Shown here one piece after another: positions 25,226 through 35,565 of a stretch of DNA of 64,000 nucleotides. A program made the position numbers and the translations under genes. A model generated the notes under the pieces. It did not search any database. It had not been told where the DNA came from and saw nothing but the letters and a program-made list of their open reading frames with translations. Source of the stretch: Dasypus novemcinctus (lineage: Eukaryota > Chordata > Mammalia > Cingulata > Dasypodidae); the NCBI RefSeq assembly GCF_030445035.2, contig NC_080677.1:154133169-154197168 (forward strand), given 5' to 3'. The number at the start of each line of letters is the position of its first letter. Position 1 is the first letter of the stretch.

Positions 25226-25632
25226 GGAAGAGGACTTGGCCCAATGGATAGGGTGTTCACCTACCACATGGGAGGTCCAAGGTTCAAACCCTGGGCCTCC
25301 TTGACCCGTGTGGAGCTGGCCCATGCATAGTGCTGATGTGTGCAAGGAGTGCCATGCCATGCAGGGGTGTACCCTGCGTAAGGGAGCCCCACGTGCAAGG
25401 AATGTGCCCTGTAAGGAAAGCAACCCAGCGTGAAAGAAAGTGCAGCCTGCCCAAGAATGGTGCCACATACACAGAGACCTGACACAACAAGATGATGCAA
25501 CAAAAAGAAACACAGATTCCCAGTGTGGTTGATATGAATAGAAGCAGTCACAGAAGAACACACAGAGAATGGACACAGACAGCAGACAGCTTGTGTGTGT
25601 GGGGGGGGAGAGAAATAAAATTTAAAAAAAAA
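25226..25632 (+). mobile_element. DAS SINE, plus strand
   Basis: Full-length copy with target duplication GAAAGTTCAG at 25216-25225 and 25633-25642. It inserted directly beside the duplication of the preceding SINE, so two SINEs lie back to back in opposite orientation. Confidence 0.92.
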
Positions 25633-25642
25633 GAAAGTTCAG

Positions 25643-27655
25643 TTAAGTCAAAAGGACATTCTGTCCTTCAAGATGCAATAAATGCTTTGAACCAATGGCC
25701 ACTATATGGTGTTGGGTCCCCTACAGCTTGAATACATGGGTCTGAGAACCAAGAGATGGAAATAGGAGTTGTCCTTCTTACCATTACTGTCCAGAAACCA
25801 TTTGGGTAATTTGTGCTTCCTATACATGCAGCTCTGCTAGACAAAGGGTCCTGGTTTGGATGGTTTGGGGAGGGCTCATTTTGCCAGGGACACAGGAAGT
25901 GTTCGCTAAACCTACAGTTACTGCAGTCACTTAGCCATTTTGGGCTCTTCATACTGATAGACTATCAGGCAAAGAAAGGAGGTACTCTACTGGTGGGGGG
26001 GTTGACTCTGATTATCATGAGATAGCATTGCTAATACAACCGGGAGCAGAAAGGTGCATACTAGGAACTCAGGGACTCACTGGGTGATTCTTGATGTTTC
26101 CACACTCAGTGATAATCATGAACAGATGATGGCAGCCACCATGGTCTAACAGGTGAATGACAACTTGGGCCTCAAACCTTGGGGATGAAGGAATGGGTTT
26201 CCCCACTGGGCATGAAATGTAGAATGGCAGAAGCACTGGTTGAGGATAAAAGGAATCTATAATAGGTGGTAGGGAGGGAATAGGGTGAATATCAATTATG
26301 ACCTTAAAACTAAGCATAGCAACAAGGACATGGCTTGCCCCATTAATCCCTCTGTTGCAAGATTTTTTTTAGAAGTTGTGACTAGCCACTCTCTCAATGA
26401 ATGATAGGATAGAGTAAACCAAACATGAACATGAGAGGATCTGAGGAGAGCGAGGGGTGGACTGTTGTGAGATGACTGAGTGGACTGTGGGATGAATGTT
26501 GGCCTCCCTCCCATAGCTCCTGTCTCTTGTCACTGCAGCATCTCCTGATGGTGTCCTCCTGCAAGCCCCTTTCCTTGGGATTTTCCCTAGGGCCGCGTGT
26601 GAAGGAGGCCCAAAGTGCCAGGGAGGCAATGCCCCTGCCACAGCCTTCAGCCAAGGATGAACGGGAGCTGAGGATAAGCACCCCAGCTTCCTTGCTCCCT
26701 GGGGGGACAGCTGTGGCACATGCTCCACACCATCTCCCAGACCTCCCCAGCAGGCGTGAGCCCAAGGACCCACTCATTACCTACATGCTCATTGACACAT
26801 GGTGTATTGTCTTCTTTCCTGCTCCCCTATGGTGCTTCCCGGAATCACTCCCCAAATAAACCCAACACTCAAATCCCTGTTTCAGGGTCTGCTAGTGGGG
26901 AGCGCAGTCCAAGGCACCGGCTCCCATGGAACAGGACAAATAATCTGTAATGGCAGTAATCTGACCTGCCAGGGACAGACATAGTGCGTTTGGGGGGTGG
27001 GTGTGTGTGAGAGGACCTACCGACCTGGGCTGCAGCTGCCTTCTAAGGAAAGTAGCCCAAGTCAGCGCTTTCTGGATACAGCAGTATGGCTTGGGCTGCT
27101 CATGGTAAGTGACACCATTGCTGTCACCCAGGGGACAGACCTGGGGTTGATGCGTGAGGAAAGGACAGCAATGGCATGGGCTGGACAGCTCAGAAGCAGT
27201 TGGTGCCAAACTGCCAAAACGGGGTGTTCCTGATGCTCTGACGACAAAACCACCCGCCAGATCCATGGTCTTGGGACCGGGCAGGCCATGCGGGACCACA
27301 CCTTCTGCACGGCGAAGTGCCAAGAAGATTTGCGTCCCCTCTCTGCAGCCCAGAGGGGACAGGGCCGCTTCTCTCATGCTGCCTGGAAGCCCCTGGAGAG
27401 GGCACGGGCAGCACCCAGGTGGCACTTTGCAGGGAAGCTCCTGTGAGGAAGGGGGCTGCAGTGCTGAGGCCTCCTCTTCATCAGCGTTCTTCCTCCCAGT
27501 GCCTCCCAACCCCAGCCGCCTGTTACTACCACGAAGGGGCTTTGTCCGAGTCCCACACACAGAGATTCTAACTCAAATGTTCTGGTTGGAGGCCCAAGAA
27601 TTGGTATGTTCTTAAAGCTCCTCAGATGGTTTTCTATGGAAAGAAAAGAAAAAAA
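25643..27655. other. Single-copy or ancient repeat sequence, no gene recognised
   Basis: At 26820-26900 the text CCCCAAATAAACCCAACACTC then TCAGGGTCTGCTAGTGGGGA resembles the 3' end of an old LTR. The overlapping frames at 26892-27615 (222 codons on minus, 153 on plus) have neither a domain signature nor visible splice context. I regard them as chance frames in GC-rich sequence. Confidence 0.45.
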
Positions 27656-27659
27656 AGTT

Positions 27660-27805
27660 GCGATCCCCAGGAAGTTTTTGAAAAATGTGTAGAGGTCTCA
27701 TGTACCCTTAACCCAATGGTCATCTTGCAGAACTACAGCCCACTATGCCAACTGGGAAATCAACATCAGAATAATACCTAACGCTTGCTCAGATTTCACC
27801 AGTTT
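27660..27805. mobile_element. Ancient LINE-like fragment
   Basis: The text AGGTCTCATGTACCCTTAACC through GATTTCACCAGTTTTAC resembles the same old L1-associated family as 18600-18770. Confidence 0.4.
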
Positions 27806-27814
27806 TACAAGCAC

Positions 27815-27998
27815 TAGTGTGCATGTGTATGTGTATGCATGCAAGTGTGTATAGCATAAGTGCATGTATTTGTGAGCATGCTCACATGTATATGTGTGCT
27901 TGTGTGCATGTGGTACATATGCGTGTATGCACGTGTGTGGAGTATGTGTGTGCATGTGTCGGTGTACACGTGTGTTTCTATATGTGTGCATCGTGTGT
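27815..27998. repeat. Imperfect (TG)n/(CA)n microsatellite
   Basis: About 180 bp of TGTG/TGCATG-rich alternating purine-pyrimidine. It produces Met-Cys-rich or His-Thr-rich nonsense ORFs in several frames. Confidence 0.93.
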
Positions 27999-27999
27999 A

Positions 28000-29365
28000 T
28001 TGCTCACTCCACCTGCTACCTTGGACTGGCCTGCCCCTCAGCTTTCTGCTTCTCAGTTCCCTTGTTTCACAAACAAGGAAGGTCAGTTTTATTATCTCCT
28101 CAGTCTCTTCAGATCTATCACTGAAACTCAGGCAGCTGGATTAGGCTTAAAAGATGGGCATCTGCCCAGGTGGGGTGGCGGTGGCAGAAAGGCACTGCTT
28201 TTGTAAACTCTCACCTCCCTTCACCCTGAGCCAGGGTTCTTTCCAGATGTCAGGATGGCCCCGTGGGCAGTGCTGGCTAATGAGCCCCTTGCAGAGCCTT
28301 TGAGCGACCCAGGAGCTGGCTTCACACAGACTCCTGGGCCTGCAGCATCCGGGAGTCGGTGCCCACAAAGCCACCCACCTGCTCCTCAGTGGGCCTGTGG
28401 GGGCAGGGGAACTGGGGGAGTCCTGCCCTGGACTGCTCTCTGCAGGTGCACGGGAGGAGGCGCCTCGAGGCATCACGGCAGGGCTGGGGGATGGCGGGTG
28501 GATGGCTGCAGAATCAGCTCCCGAGGCTGACTGCGCTGAGGCTCAAGCCAGCGGGCCAGCTCAGCATGGAGCCGGGGTGGGAATAGAAGGCCGGTAAGCG
28601 CTGCCGCAAATCGCACCAGTAAGCAGAGAACTGGCCCTGGCTGCGGGGGCTCCTGCTGGGGCCTGCACCTGGATGGGATGGCCATGAGATCCCACAACCA
28701 GCTGATTCTCAGCTTGTCCAGAGGGACCTCGACCTCCCCACTGTTTGGCTCTGTGGGCTGATATCTTGCCTGGGCCCGCTCTCAGGTGGGGGTCTGGCCC
28801 TTCTGGTAAGAAGCCAGGACCAGGGAGCTGACTATGGGTCCCAGGGAGATCAGGGAGTGCCCAGACTCTAGAGATCAGGAAGGGGCAGGAAACTCACTGA
28901 GCATCAAGGCCAAGGGTCAGGAGCTGCAATAGGCATTGGCAGAATCTCATGAATGTAGGAATTCTTTGGAAACAGTGGTTAGAAAGTTGCTTTGGAAGTG
29001 AGACCTACATGTCACTCTTCACTAGCTGTGTGATCTCGGAAAGCTACTTAATCTCTCTGGGCCTGTCTCATCTGAGAGGGAGGATAGCAACATTCCTGAG
29101 CTCACGTTGTTGAGAGGGCTTGGGTGACGTAAGCACCTGGTGCAGTGCCTGACATATAACCGGTGCCGACGCGTGCTCTCTGCTAGTGCCATCTGGGTAC
29201 TTGCTTGGGTTTGCGGATTCGTTGTTGTGTTTGTCTAACCTTCCAGTGCCCAAAACAGAGAAAGTCATCATCTCAGGGGAGGTGGGGGATGAGAGCTAAC
29301 TGGTGGGGCAGAGGGAGAGCAGGGGCAGCCGGGCTGGCACAGTTCTTCTTTAAAGGAGAAATTGG
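28000..29365. other. Single-copy GC-rich sequence with a MIR remnant
   Basis: A sense MIR copy lies at about 28990-29175 (CTAGCTGTGTGATCTCGG, then TACTTAATCTCTCTGGGCC). Open frames at 28147-28697 lack recognisable domains. Confidence 0.5.
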
Positions 29366-29369
29366 CAGA

Positions 29370-29763
29370 GATCGGCATTATTCAGTGGAAAGAAGCACAC
29401 TTCATCAGAAAGATATAACAATTTGGAAATTTTATACCCCAGTCCCACCTGACAATGTAACCTTCAAATACCTAAAGCAAAAATGGACAGATTCCCAAGG
29501 ATAAGTTGGCAAACCCAGAATCACAAAGGGGAAATTTAAGGTATTTCTCCCACAAATGGCAGATCAAAGTGATAAAAAAAATTGGCAACGATAGAGGATT
29601 TGAACTACACAATTATTAGATATAGGGAGAGAACTCTTTACCCTACAATTAAAGAACAAACTTTTGTCTTCAAACATACCTGGGTGTTTTCACAAAGCGA
29701 CCTCCCATCAGGCCACCAACAGATCACAGGAAACATGGAAACTTCTGGATCCTTCAAACCATA
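29370..29763 (+). mobile_element. L1 ORF2 endonuclease-region fragment (left half; right half 38455-38570)
   Basis: Text such as CTTCATCAGAAAGATATAAC through TCAAATACCTAAAGCAAAAA and ATAGAGGATTTGAAC corresponds to the L1 ORF2 endonuclease domain in sense orientation. The reading breaks at 29763 and resumes at 38455 (TTCCTGAGCACA, later TCCATATATTTGAAAATTTA). The solo LTR and provirus therefore lie inside this older L1. Confidence 0.7.
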
Positions 29764-29865
29764 TGTAGCAGTTTCATATGGTTATGAATTCCAAAAACAG
29801 ATATTGGATTCTGTTTGTAATCTGGTCTATTACTGGGCATGACTGAGTTGCGATTAGGGCTTTCA

Positions 29866-29871
29866 TTGGGC
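29866..29871. repeat. Proviral target-site duplication, left copy
   Basis: TTGGGC, identical to 37987-37992. A 6-bp duplication is characteristic of betaretroviral/class II integrases. Confidence 0.95.
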
Positions 29872-30365
29872 TGCGGGGGAATCTCTTCCTGACAGGGGCA
29901 GCTGGAGGGGTCAGGAGAGCCGCACTTCAGCGGGGTTCGAGGTCACGGCAGACAACCTCGGGGGCTCTCAGGTGTGGAGGACGCGCGGCGGGGGGAAGGA
30001 AGGAGCCGCGGAGACCAGGTCTGTGCGCAAGTCCGATTTATTGAGGAAGTACAGTGGGTTATATAGGAGGTGAGGAGGGCGGGGGGAGATGTGGCGGTAG
30101 GGGATTGGCAGAAGCATGGGCAGACTTGTGGTTGGCTGCCGTAAGCAGTTACTAGGGATGGGGGCGGATACTAGGTTAGCTCTGCTGTCTATAGGGACGG
30201 GGATTGGTGCAGGCGGGTACTGCCTTCCAATAGGGGGTTGCGATTAGTTGCTAGGCAGAGGGCAGGCGGAGAGGCTAGGGGCGGGGGGAAAGAAAGGGGG
30301 AAGCGACTCGGCGGGAGTCTGCTATCTGAGCTTCTAGGATAGCTGTTTGAGGAAATAGGCCAACA
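29872..30365 (-). repeat. Proviral 3' LTR
   Basis: 494 bp, TG...CA termini on the minus strand. It differs from the 5' LTR at about ten positions by eye (nine transitions, one transversion), roughly 98% identity. TATA-like TATATAA at 30059-30065 and the polyadenylation signal AATAAA at 30037-30042, both minus strand. Confidence 0.95.
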
Positions 30366-30377
30366 TTTGCCCCTTCT
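30366..30377 (-). promoter_or_regulatory. Polypurine tract
   Basis: Minus-strand AGAAGGGGCAAA lies directly against the TG of the 3' LTR, where plus-strand DNA synthesis is primed. It is slightly interrupted by one C. Confidence 0.7.
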
Positions 30378-30474
30378 AATTTATTGATTTGAAGGAACGC
30401 AAGAATGAGGGTTTGGATTCTTTGGTTTTGGCGGTGGTGTTGGCCCTGGCTGGGGAGGGGAACGGGGTTGGCTG

Positions 30475-32452
30475 TTAAGGTGAGAAACGTGAGGGCCGGG
30501 AGTGCAATGGGATGTGTCGCGGGGTTTTTAGGTGTTGGGTTGTTCTTGATTTCTTCTTGGGGCAGGCTGAGCAGGGCTCATTGGGGGGGCCATCTTCAGT
30601 AGCGAGCTGATGGTACTGGACGCGCACAAAGGACGTGAGGATCGCGTTGGTTTGGTCCTTGGCGAGCTGGATGATCTTTTTGACAGCCCAGGGCCCTACG
30701 GTAAGAGCTAGGAAAATCATTATTAGTGGGCCTAGGAAGGGGAGGAGGTATGGGAGGAGGGTATAGAAGACCCCGGAAAAATGGTTTGTGGCTTCGCGCT
30801 CCTTTTGGCGCCGCTCTAGTCCTTCTCGGACCTTTCTTAGGCTGTCCTCGGCAAGGCCAGTAGAATTGGCGTATATACAGCACTCTTCTCCAAGGGCGGC
30901 ACAAAGGCCTCCCTCCTTGAGGAGAAGGTCAAGGCCCCGGCGGTTTTGGAGAACTACCTCAGAAAGGGAATTGAGAGAGTTTTTAAGATGGGAGATAGCG
31001 ACTTGGAGGTGGGAGATATCACTGTCGACAGCTTGCCTGAGGGAGGAAAGGGAAGGGGATTGTGTGGTAAGAGCGGCGATTCCCATCCCTGCTCCGGCGA
31101 GACCTAGAAGGGTAGCAACTGTGAGGATGGTGAGGGGTTCTCTCCTCTGGAGGTGAGCAGGGAATTTTTGACTCTGAAGGGTGGAGAAGAACCCTTCGTC
31201 ACTGTGGAAAAGGACTCGAGGGGCTAGGAGAATGAGCAGACAGGTTTCATTGGTAGCGTTGAGGGTGGCGACATTGAGGCAGGGGGTTAGTCCGGTGGAG
31301 GTGCAAAGCCATTGGGAGGTGTTATGGGGGATTAAGAATTTGGTGGAAGCGTTGGGAGAGGAGTAGTTGGAGCAAGCATTTAGGAGGGGATGGGAACCTC
31401 GGCGAGAATGAACACAGCGCCCTGTGGAGGAAACAGATTGAAAGGTTAAGGGGATAGGAGAGGCGTTCCAATTGCATTCAGCAGGATTATGTTCAGAGGA
31501 TTCACTGAAGGCAAGGTTAGTGGCGACGGGCTCGTATAGAGGAAGAGAGGGGGAGAGACAAAGCCAACAGTTCGCAGTGAGGTTGGGGTGGGAGATATTC
31601 AGAGAGGTGTACGAGGCTTTGATTAGGTTGATGAGAGGGCTGGAATACTGAGTAGGGGGTAAGCGAGGCTTGGGGTTGTGGAAGGTAAGGGGGGCAGTAG
31701 CGAGGGGGGTGCTGGGCGAGGGAGAGGGTGAGGCGGAGCGGGGCGGAGAGGGAGGCTGTGCCTGTGGAGGATTGAGAACCTGATTTGGGCCCACTGGGGT
31801 GGAACGTGTGGGAATTGGCTCCTTTTTTATAATGACAAAGGCGCCATAGTCGTAGCCGGTTGCATACAGGCGGACTCCCCACGTGCGGCCAGACAGCCAG
31901 ACTGGATCTAGGGGATTTTTGACTTGTAGGGTGACGGAGCGCCAGTTTGTGCGGCTGTGGACGAGCTTAATATAGGGGTCTTTGTTAGGGGCACCTGACC
32001 ACCCGTAGGCGATGGTCTCGCACCCCCAGGAAGGGCAGTAATAGTGTGCAGGGTCATGGCATCCTCTGGCGGTAGATGGACAGATGTAGAAACCTGAGAA
32101 ATGGTTACCATTGGGGCCAAGGCACTTTTTGGTGAGGCCTGCACCGTACGTGGCTGCAGGGGTACGCCTTGCTGCAGCACGATGGGGGTGAAGTATAGCA
32201 ATGAAGAGAGCAGCTATCGAAGGCACTGCTATAACTGGATGTGTAAGCTAGGTTGGTGAGATTACAGATGTGCACGGTGAAGGAAGGAGCACCTGCGGTG
32301 ACATTTACAGCGAGGAGCTTTTCCTGCTGCCAGAGGGTGAGCGTCCAGTTGAAGGGTTGGTGTGAGGGGTTGGAGAAGGCAGGCGGGAGAAGAGGAATGA
32401 GGAGGAGAAGGACTGGATACAGGCAAGCTTCAGTCTTCTGCTCTATTGCCAT
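30475..32452 (-). pseudogene. env: env, gammaretrovirus-type envelope, frameshifted near its start
   Basis: Envelope precursor (SU and TM). Translation would start at ATG 32452-32450 with a hydrophobic signal peptide (YPVLLLLIPLL). That frame ends at 32105, and the rest lies in another frame open from about 32250 to the stop at 30475 (583 codons counted from 32226). So there is one frameshift between about 32108 and 32250. Numbering from 32226: proline-rich hinge about 135-175, CWLC motif 220-223, SU/TM junction LQRR at 359-362, hydrophobic fusion-peptide-like segment 363-390, immunosuppressive-type heptad region about 426-442, CX6CC 442-450, membrane anchor about 488-515, and a tyrosine motif YHQL at 538-541. 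The junction lacks the Arg at P4 expected of a canonical furin site. CWLC with CX6CC is the gamma-type covalent SU-TM signature. The env start overlaps the end of pol by about 23 bp. Apart from the N-terminal break it is the longest uninterrupted retroviral frame here. Confidence 0.92.
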
Positions 32453-33380
32453 TGCTCTCTTCTTGTACAGGTGGAGTAGGTTCGTCCGCTGGCGGTGGGC
32501 TCTCTGGTGTTTGATCAGTGACCGGCCGGACGAAGTGTCCCGGGATCCAGAGGGGCTGTGGCTCGGAGTCTGGAAAGACACAAGCAAAACCCCTACCCTG
32601 GGCAAGGAGGGGGGCTGGCCCCTGCCAATTATTATTTTTGGGGTCTTTCCAATGAACTAGAGGGGCTTGGGTGGGGCGGTATGAGGGGCCCCAGTGCTTA
32701 TGGATGGGAGATAACCCTTTCTCATCAAAAGAGAGGAGATTAAGATGGATAAGGCAGGAAGTGATGACGTCTCCTGGCGTCTTTAAGGGATTTTCCTGTC
32801 TTTCTTTGTGGATCAAGAGCTTGAGTTGCTGGTTGACACGCTCGACGATGCCTTGTCCTTGCGGGTTGTGTGGGATGCCGAAGTGATGGGTGATCTTGTA
32901 GAGCTGCAGGAAGGCCACGAAGGCAGCACTTCGGTAGGCAGGGCCATTGTCTGTCTTGAGGTCCCAGGGCACTCCCATGAAGAGAATGGCTTGGCGCAGA
33001 GCTCAGATGGCGTGCTTTGCTGTTTCTCCAGGCAAGGGCACGGCGTAGCACATGTGCGAGAAGGTGTCGATGGCCACGTGCATGAATTTGAGCTGTCCGA
33101 AGGAATTGACATGCGTGACATCCATCTGCCATCAGGAGTTGGGGCGGAGGCCGCGGGGGTTGACTCCTTGTGGCTGGAGGGGCCCGAGGGGCAGGAGAGG
33201 TGCACAGGTGCGGCAGGAGCACACTAGATGTTTACAGGTCTCTATGGGTAAGCCTGGAAAGAGTCGGTGGATGGAGCGCGCGGAGAAGTGGAACTGCGCG
33301 TGTAGGAGCTTGGCTTGGTTGATGGTATCCCCAGGGTCGAGAGGCCGAGGCGTCGTGTGGTTGGTAAGAGCGGCCGATGG
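32430..33380 (-). pseudogene. pol: pol, integrase domain, two in-frame stops
   Basis: Integrase, which joins viral DNA to the host genome. The zinc-binding N-terminus is visible at about 33300-33200 (HAQFH, then CRTC). The catalytic core carries D in QMDVTH (about 33120), D in KTDNGPAY (about 32955) and E in GIVERVN (about 32850), the D,D-35-E arrangement. The C-terminal domain contains WQGPAPLL and GRGFACVFP, a class II-like ending. In-frame TGA codons at 33132-33134 and 33003-33005 interrupt it; both fit CGA to TGA decay. The frame stops at 32430, overlapping the env start. Confidence 0.92.
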
Positions 33381-35302
33381 GGCGGTTGAAGGTTGTACGG
33401 CTTGGTCTGCTGCCTCGTTTCCGGCGGTCAGCGGGCCTGGGAGGCCGGAGTGGCTTCTGATGTGTGAGATGAACCACGGATGACATCTCGACTCCAATTG
33501 ACGCTGAAGGAACTTGAGCGCCCTGTCGATGGGCGAGTCCATTGGGAAAAAGGTGGCAAGGGGCAGGGCATGGCATGCCTGCAAGGTATACAAACTGTCC
33601 GTGAAGATGTTCAGTGGTTGATCTGCACAGGTGTGCAGTGCGATGGCGACTGCAAGCAGTTCTCCCACTTGGACAGAGAATGCATTGGCGAACAGGAGAG
33701 TCCGTGGTTTCTTGGCTGTGGGAGTATAGATGATTGCAGCATAGCTAGTTTGGAGGCATCAGTGAAGACGGTGATGGCGTGAGGAATGGGCTTCCGAGCA
33801 GGAAGCGGATGGAAGAGGGGGGAGAAGGGCATTCGAGTGATGCCTTGCAGGAGCCGGTGATGCGGATAGTGGTTGTCAAAGGAACCTCTGAACACTTCGG
33901 CGAGGACTTGCATGTCTGCATCATGCTGGAGCAAGTTGGTGGTGGCCCTGGCGTCAAAGGGCCAGATTATTCGAGCGGGTTGGACGCCATAGGTGTGCAT
34001 ACTTTGGTAGACCAGGTCGGTGGCGAGAGCGATCCATGCCCGAGTGAACGGACAAATTTTTGGGAGCTTGCTCTTCGCCGTGTGAAGCCAGAGTAGCAGC
34101 CCGTCTTGCCAGAGAGTCCGGTGGGTGTTCCCCGCGTAGGGAGAACAAGAGCTTGAATAGATTTGCCAGGATCATGGCGCTCGAGTTGGCAGTTTTTGAG
34201 CACTTCATTAACAGCCTGTACAGCTGCTCGGGCTGCCGGGGTGATGACGATTTTCTGGGCAACGGCTTCTGGAGGCTGGCCCTTAGTCTGCAGGAGCAAG
34301 AAGAGGGGTTGGAGCTGGGCGGTGGTGATGGGGAGCGCAGACCGCAGCCAGTTGATTTGCCCGCATAATTGCTGCAGCTCTGCGAGCGAAAGTTTTGGCA
34401 GGATGGTTAGCTCTGGTGCTAACGGAGTGATGGTGTGATGGAAGCGGAATCCCAGGAAGTTAAAAGGTGGTTGAAGACGAACCTTGTCCGGCTGGACAGC
34501 CAAACCGATTTGGGTGAGGAGACAAAGAAGGTCTTGAAGGACATTTTGTAGTTCTTGAGTGTCCTCGTGGGCAACGAGCAAATCGTCCATGTAATGGATG
34601 ATAAATGCCCGTTTGCGCAACGGAGCAACAGCACGGTCTCGACATAGAGCTGACAGATGGCAGGGCTGTTGTGCATCCCTTGTGGAAGCACTCTCCATTG
34701 GAAGCGCTGCGCTGCTCCTTGGTGATTTGTCCGTGGTACGGTGAAGGCGAATCGCGGGCAGTCGTTCGGATGGAGAGGAATAGAAAAAAAGCAGTCTTTG
34801 ATGTCGATGGTCCTGCATGCATATACTGAGGAACTGCGGTGGGGTGCGGACACCCTGGTTGCGGTGAGCCCATCGGCTTGATGTGTTTGTTGATTTCCCG
34901 CAGATCATGGAGGAGGCGGTACTTTCCATTGCTCTTTTTCAGAATGACAAAGACAGGTGAGTTGTATGGACTGGTGGAAGGTTCAATGTGTCCTGCTTGT
35001 AGCTGCTCCTGAATGAGGGTCTCAAGAGCTTTCAGTTTATGGGACGGAAGAGGCCACTGCTCAACCCAGATGGGTTCCTCTGTGTCCCATTGTAGAGAAA
35101 CGGGTTCAGGCGGTGTAAGACGAACAGTGGCACTTAGTATTGGGGGGACTTTTGGACTGTGGAGGCTGCCGTGGTGAGAATTGCTCCCGTCTGTTTGAGG
35201 ATGTCTCAGCCCCAGAGAATGTTGGAGATGGTGGAGAGAATGAGGGGGCGGAAGCGGCCATGGCGGCCTTCTCTGTCCTCCCACTTGATGGCAGTGGCAC
35301 AC
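33381..35302 (-). pseudogene. pol: pol, reverse transcriptase and RNase H, multiple frameshifts
   Basis: RT copies viral RNA into DNA and RNase H removes the RNA strand. The pol frame is open from about 35302, and RT proper starts near 35140 ([14 protein letters not shown]). Blocks seen in order: the fingers motif [17 protein letters not shown]; the first catalytic Asp in [28 protein letters not shown] at 34593-34582; FNFLGFRF; then RNase H with FTDAS, GELLAV, FTDSLYT and NEAAD (the D-E-D-D set). The blocks lie in different frames. Breaks are near 34815-34832, 34620-34640, 34113-34120 (a CT-repeat) and 33730-33740. YMDD rather than YVDD favours class II. It is non-functional as it stands. Confidence 0.92.
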
Positions 35303-35559
35303 CTCCAGGAGTCAGAGGAGCCCGTGGCTCCAATGACTTGCGGCCCTTGCTCAAGGGCCCAGTGGTTGAAGGCAGCAACCTCAAACGGGATGCAGGAGAT
35401 TTCTGCTCCGGAGTCGAGTAGACCTTCTAGCCATTGGCCTTCTACTTTAAGCTCCATGAGGGGCTTTGTCCCTCTAATGGGAACAGTCCACATCACGGTT
35501 GAGGCGGGCGTGGCATTTTGGCCTCTTGGGTGCGGGGCTGAGGCCTGCCCCGGGAGGTG
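35134..35559 (-). pseudogene. pro: pro, aspartic protease, one in-frame stop
   Basis: The retroviral protease frame is entered by -1 frameshifting from gag. It is open from the slippery site through the gag stop, with catalytic LLDSGAEISCI near 35420. A TGA at 35206-35208 follows ISNILWG, where families usually have Gly-Arg-Asp, which fits CGA to TGA decay. The frame then runs on to TAA at 35134-35136. The pol frame is a further -1 shift, the three-frame layout of betaretroviruses. No dUTPase domain precedes the protease and no G-patch follows it. I found no canonical heptamer for the pro-pol shift. Confidence 0.9.
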
Positions 35560-35565
35560 TTTAAA
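35520..35565 (-). promoter_or_regulatory. -1 ribosomal frameshift signal, gag-pro (slippery heptamer plus pseudoknot)
   Basis: The minus-strand heptamer TTTAAAC (35565-35559) sits in gag phase as T TTA AAC. After a 6-nt spacer comes stem 1, CGGGGC (35552-35547), pairing with GCCCCG (35538-35533). Its loop carries GGCCTC (35545-35540), which pairs perfectly with GAGGCC (35525-35520) as stem 2. The linkers are 1, 1 and 7 nt. After slippage the -1 frame is open into protease. All pairings were checked base by base. Confidence 0.88.

Noticed and set aside
26892..27615. 222-codon minus and 153-codon plus frames
   Set aside because: They overlap on opposite strands with no domain, and no splice sites or conservation are visible.
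32740..33222. 160-codon minus-strand frame
   Set aside because: It is out of phase with the integrase motifs and is a shadow frame.
30788..33783. Plus-strand frames of up to 143 codons inside the provirus
   Set aside because: They are antisense shadows of env and pol. The minus strand explains them with clear retroviral motifs.
35153..35200. Search for a canonical pro-pol slippery heptamer
   Set aside because: The C-run and A-run near 35140-35160 are not in the X XXY YYZ phase of the pro frame. No site is claimed.
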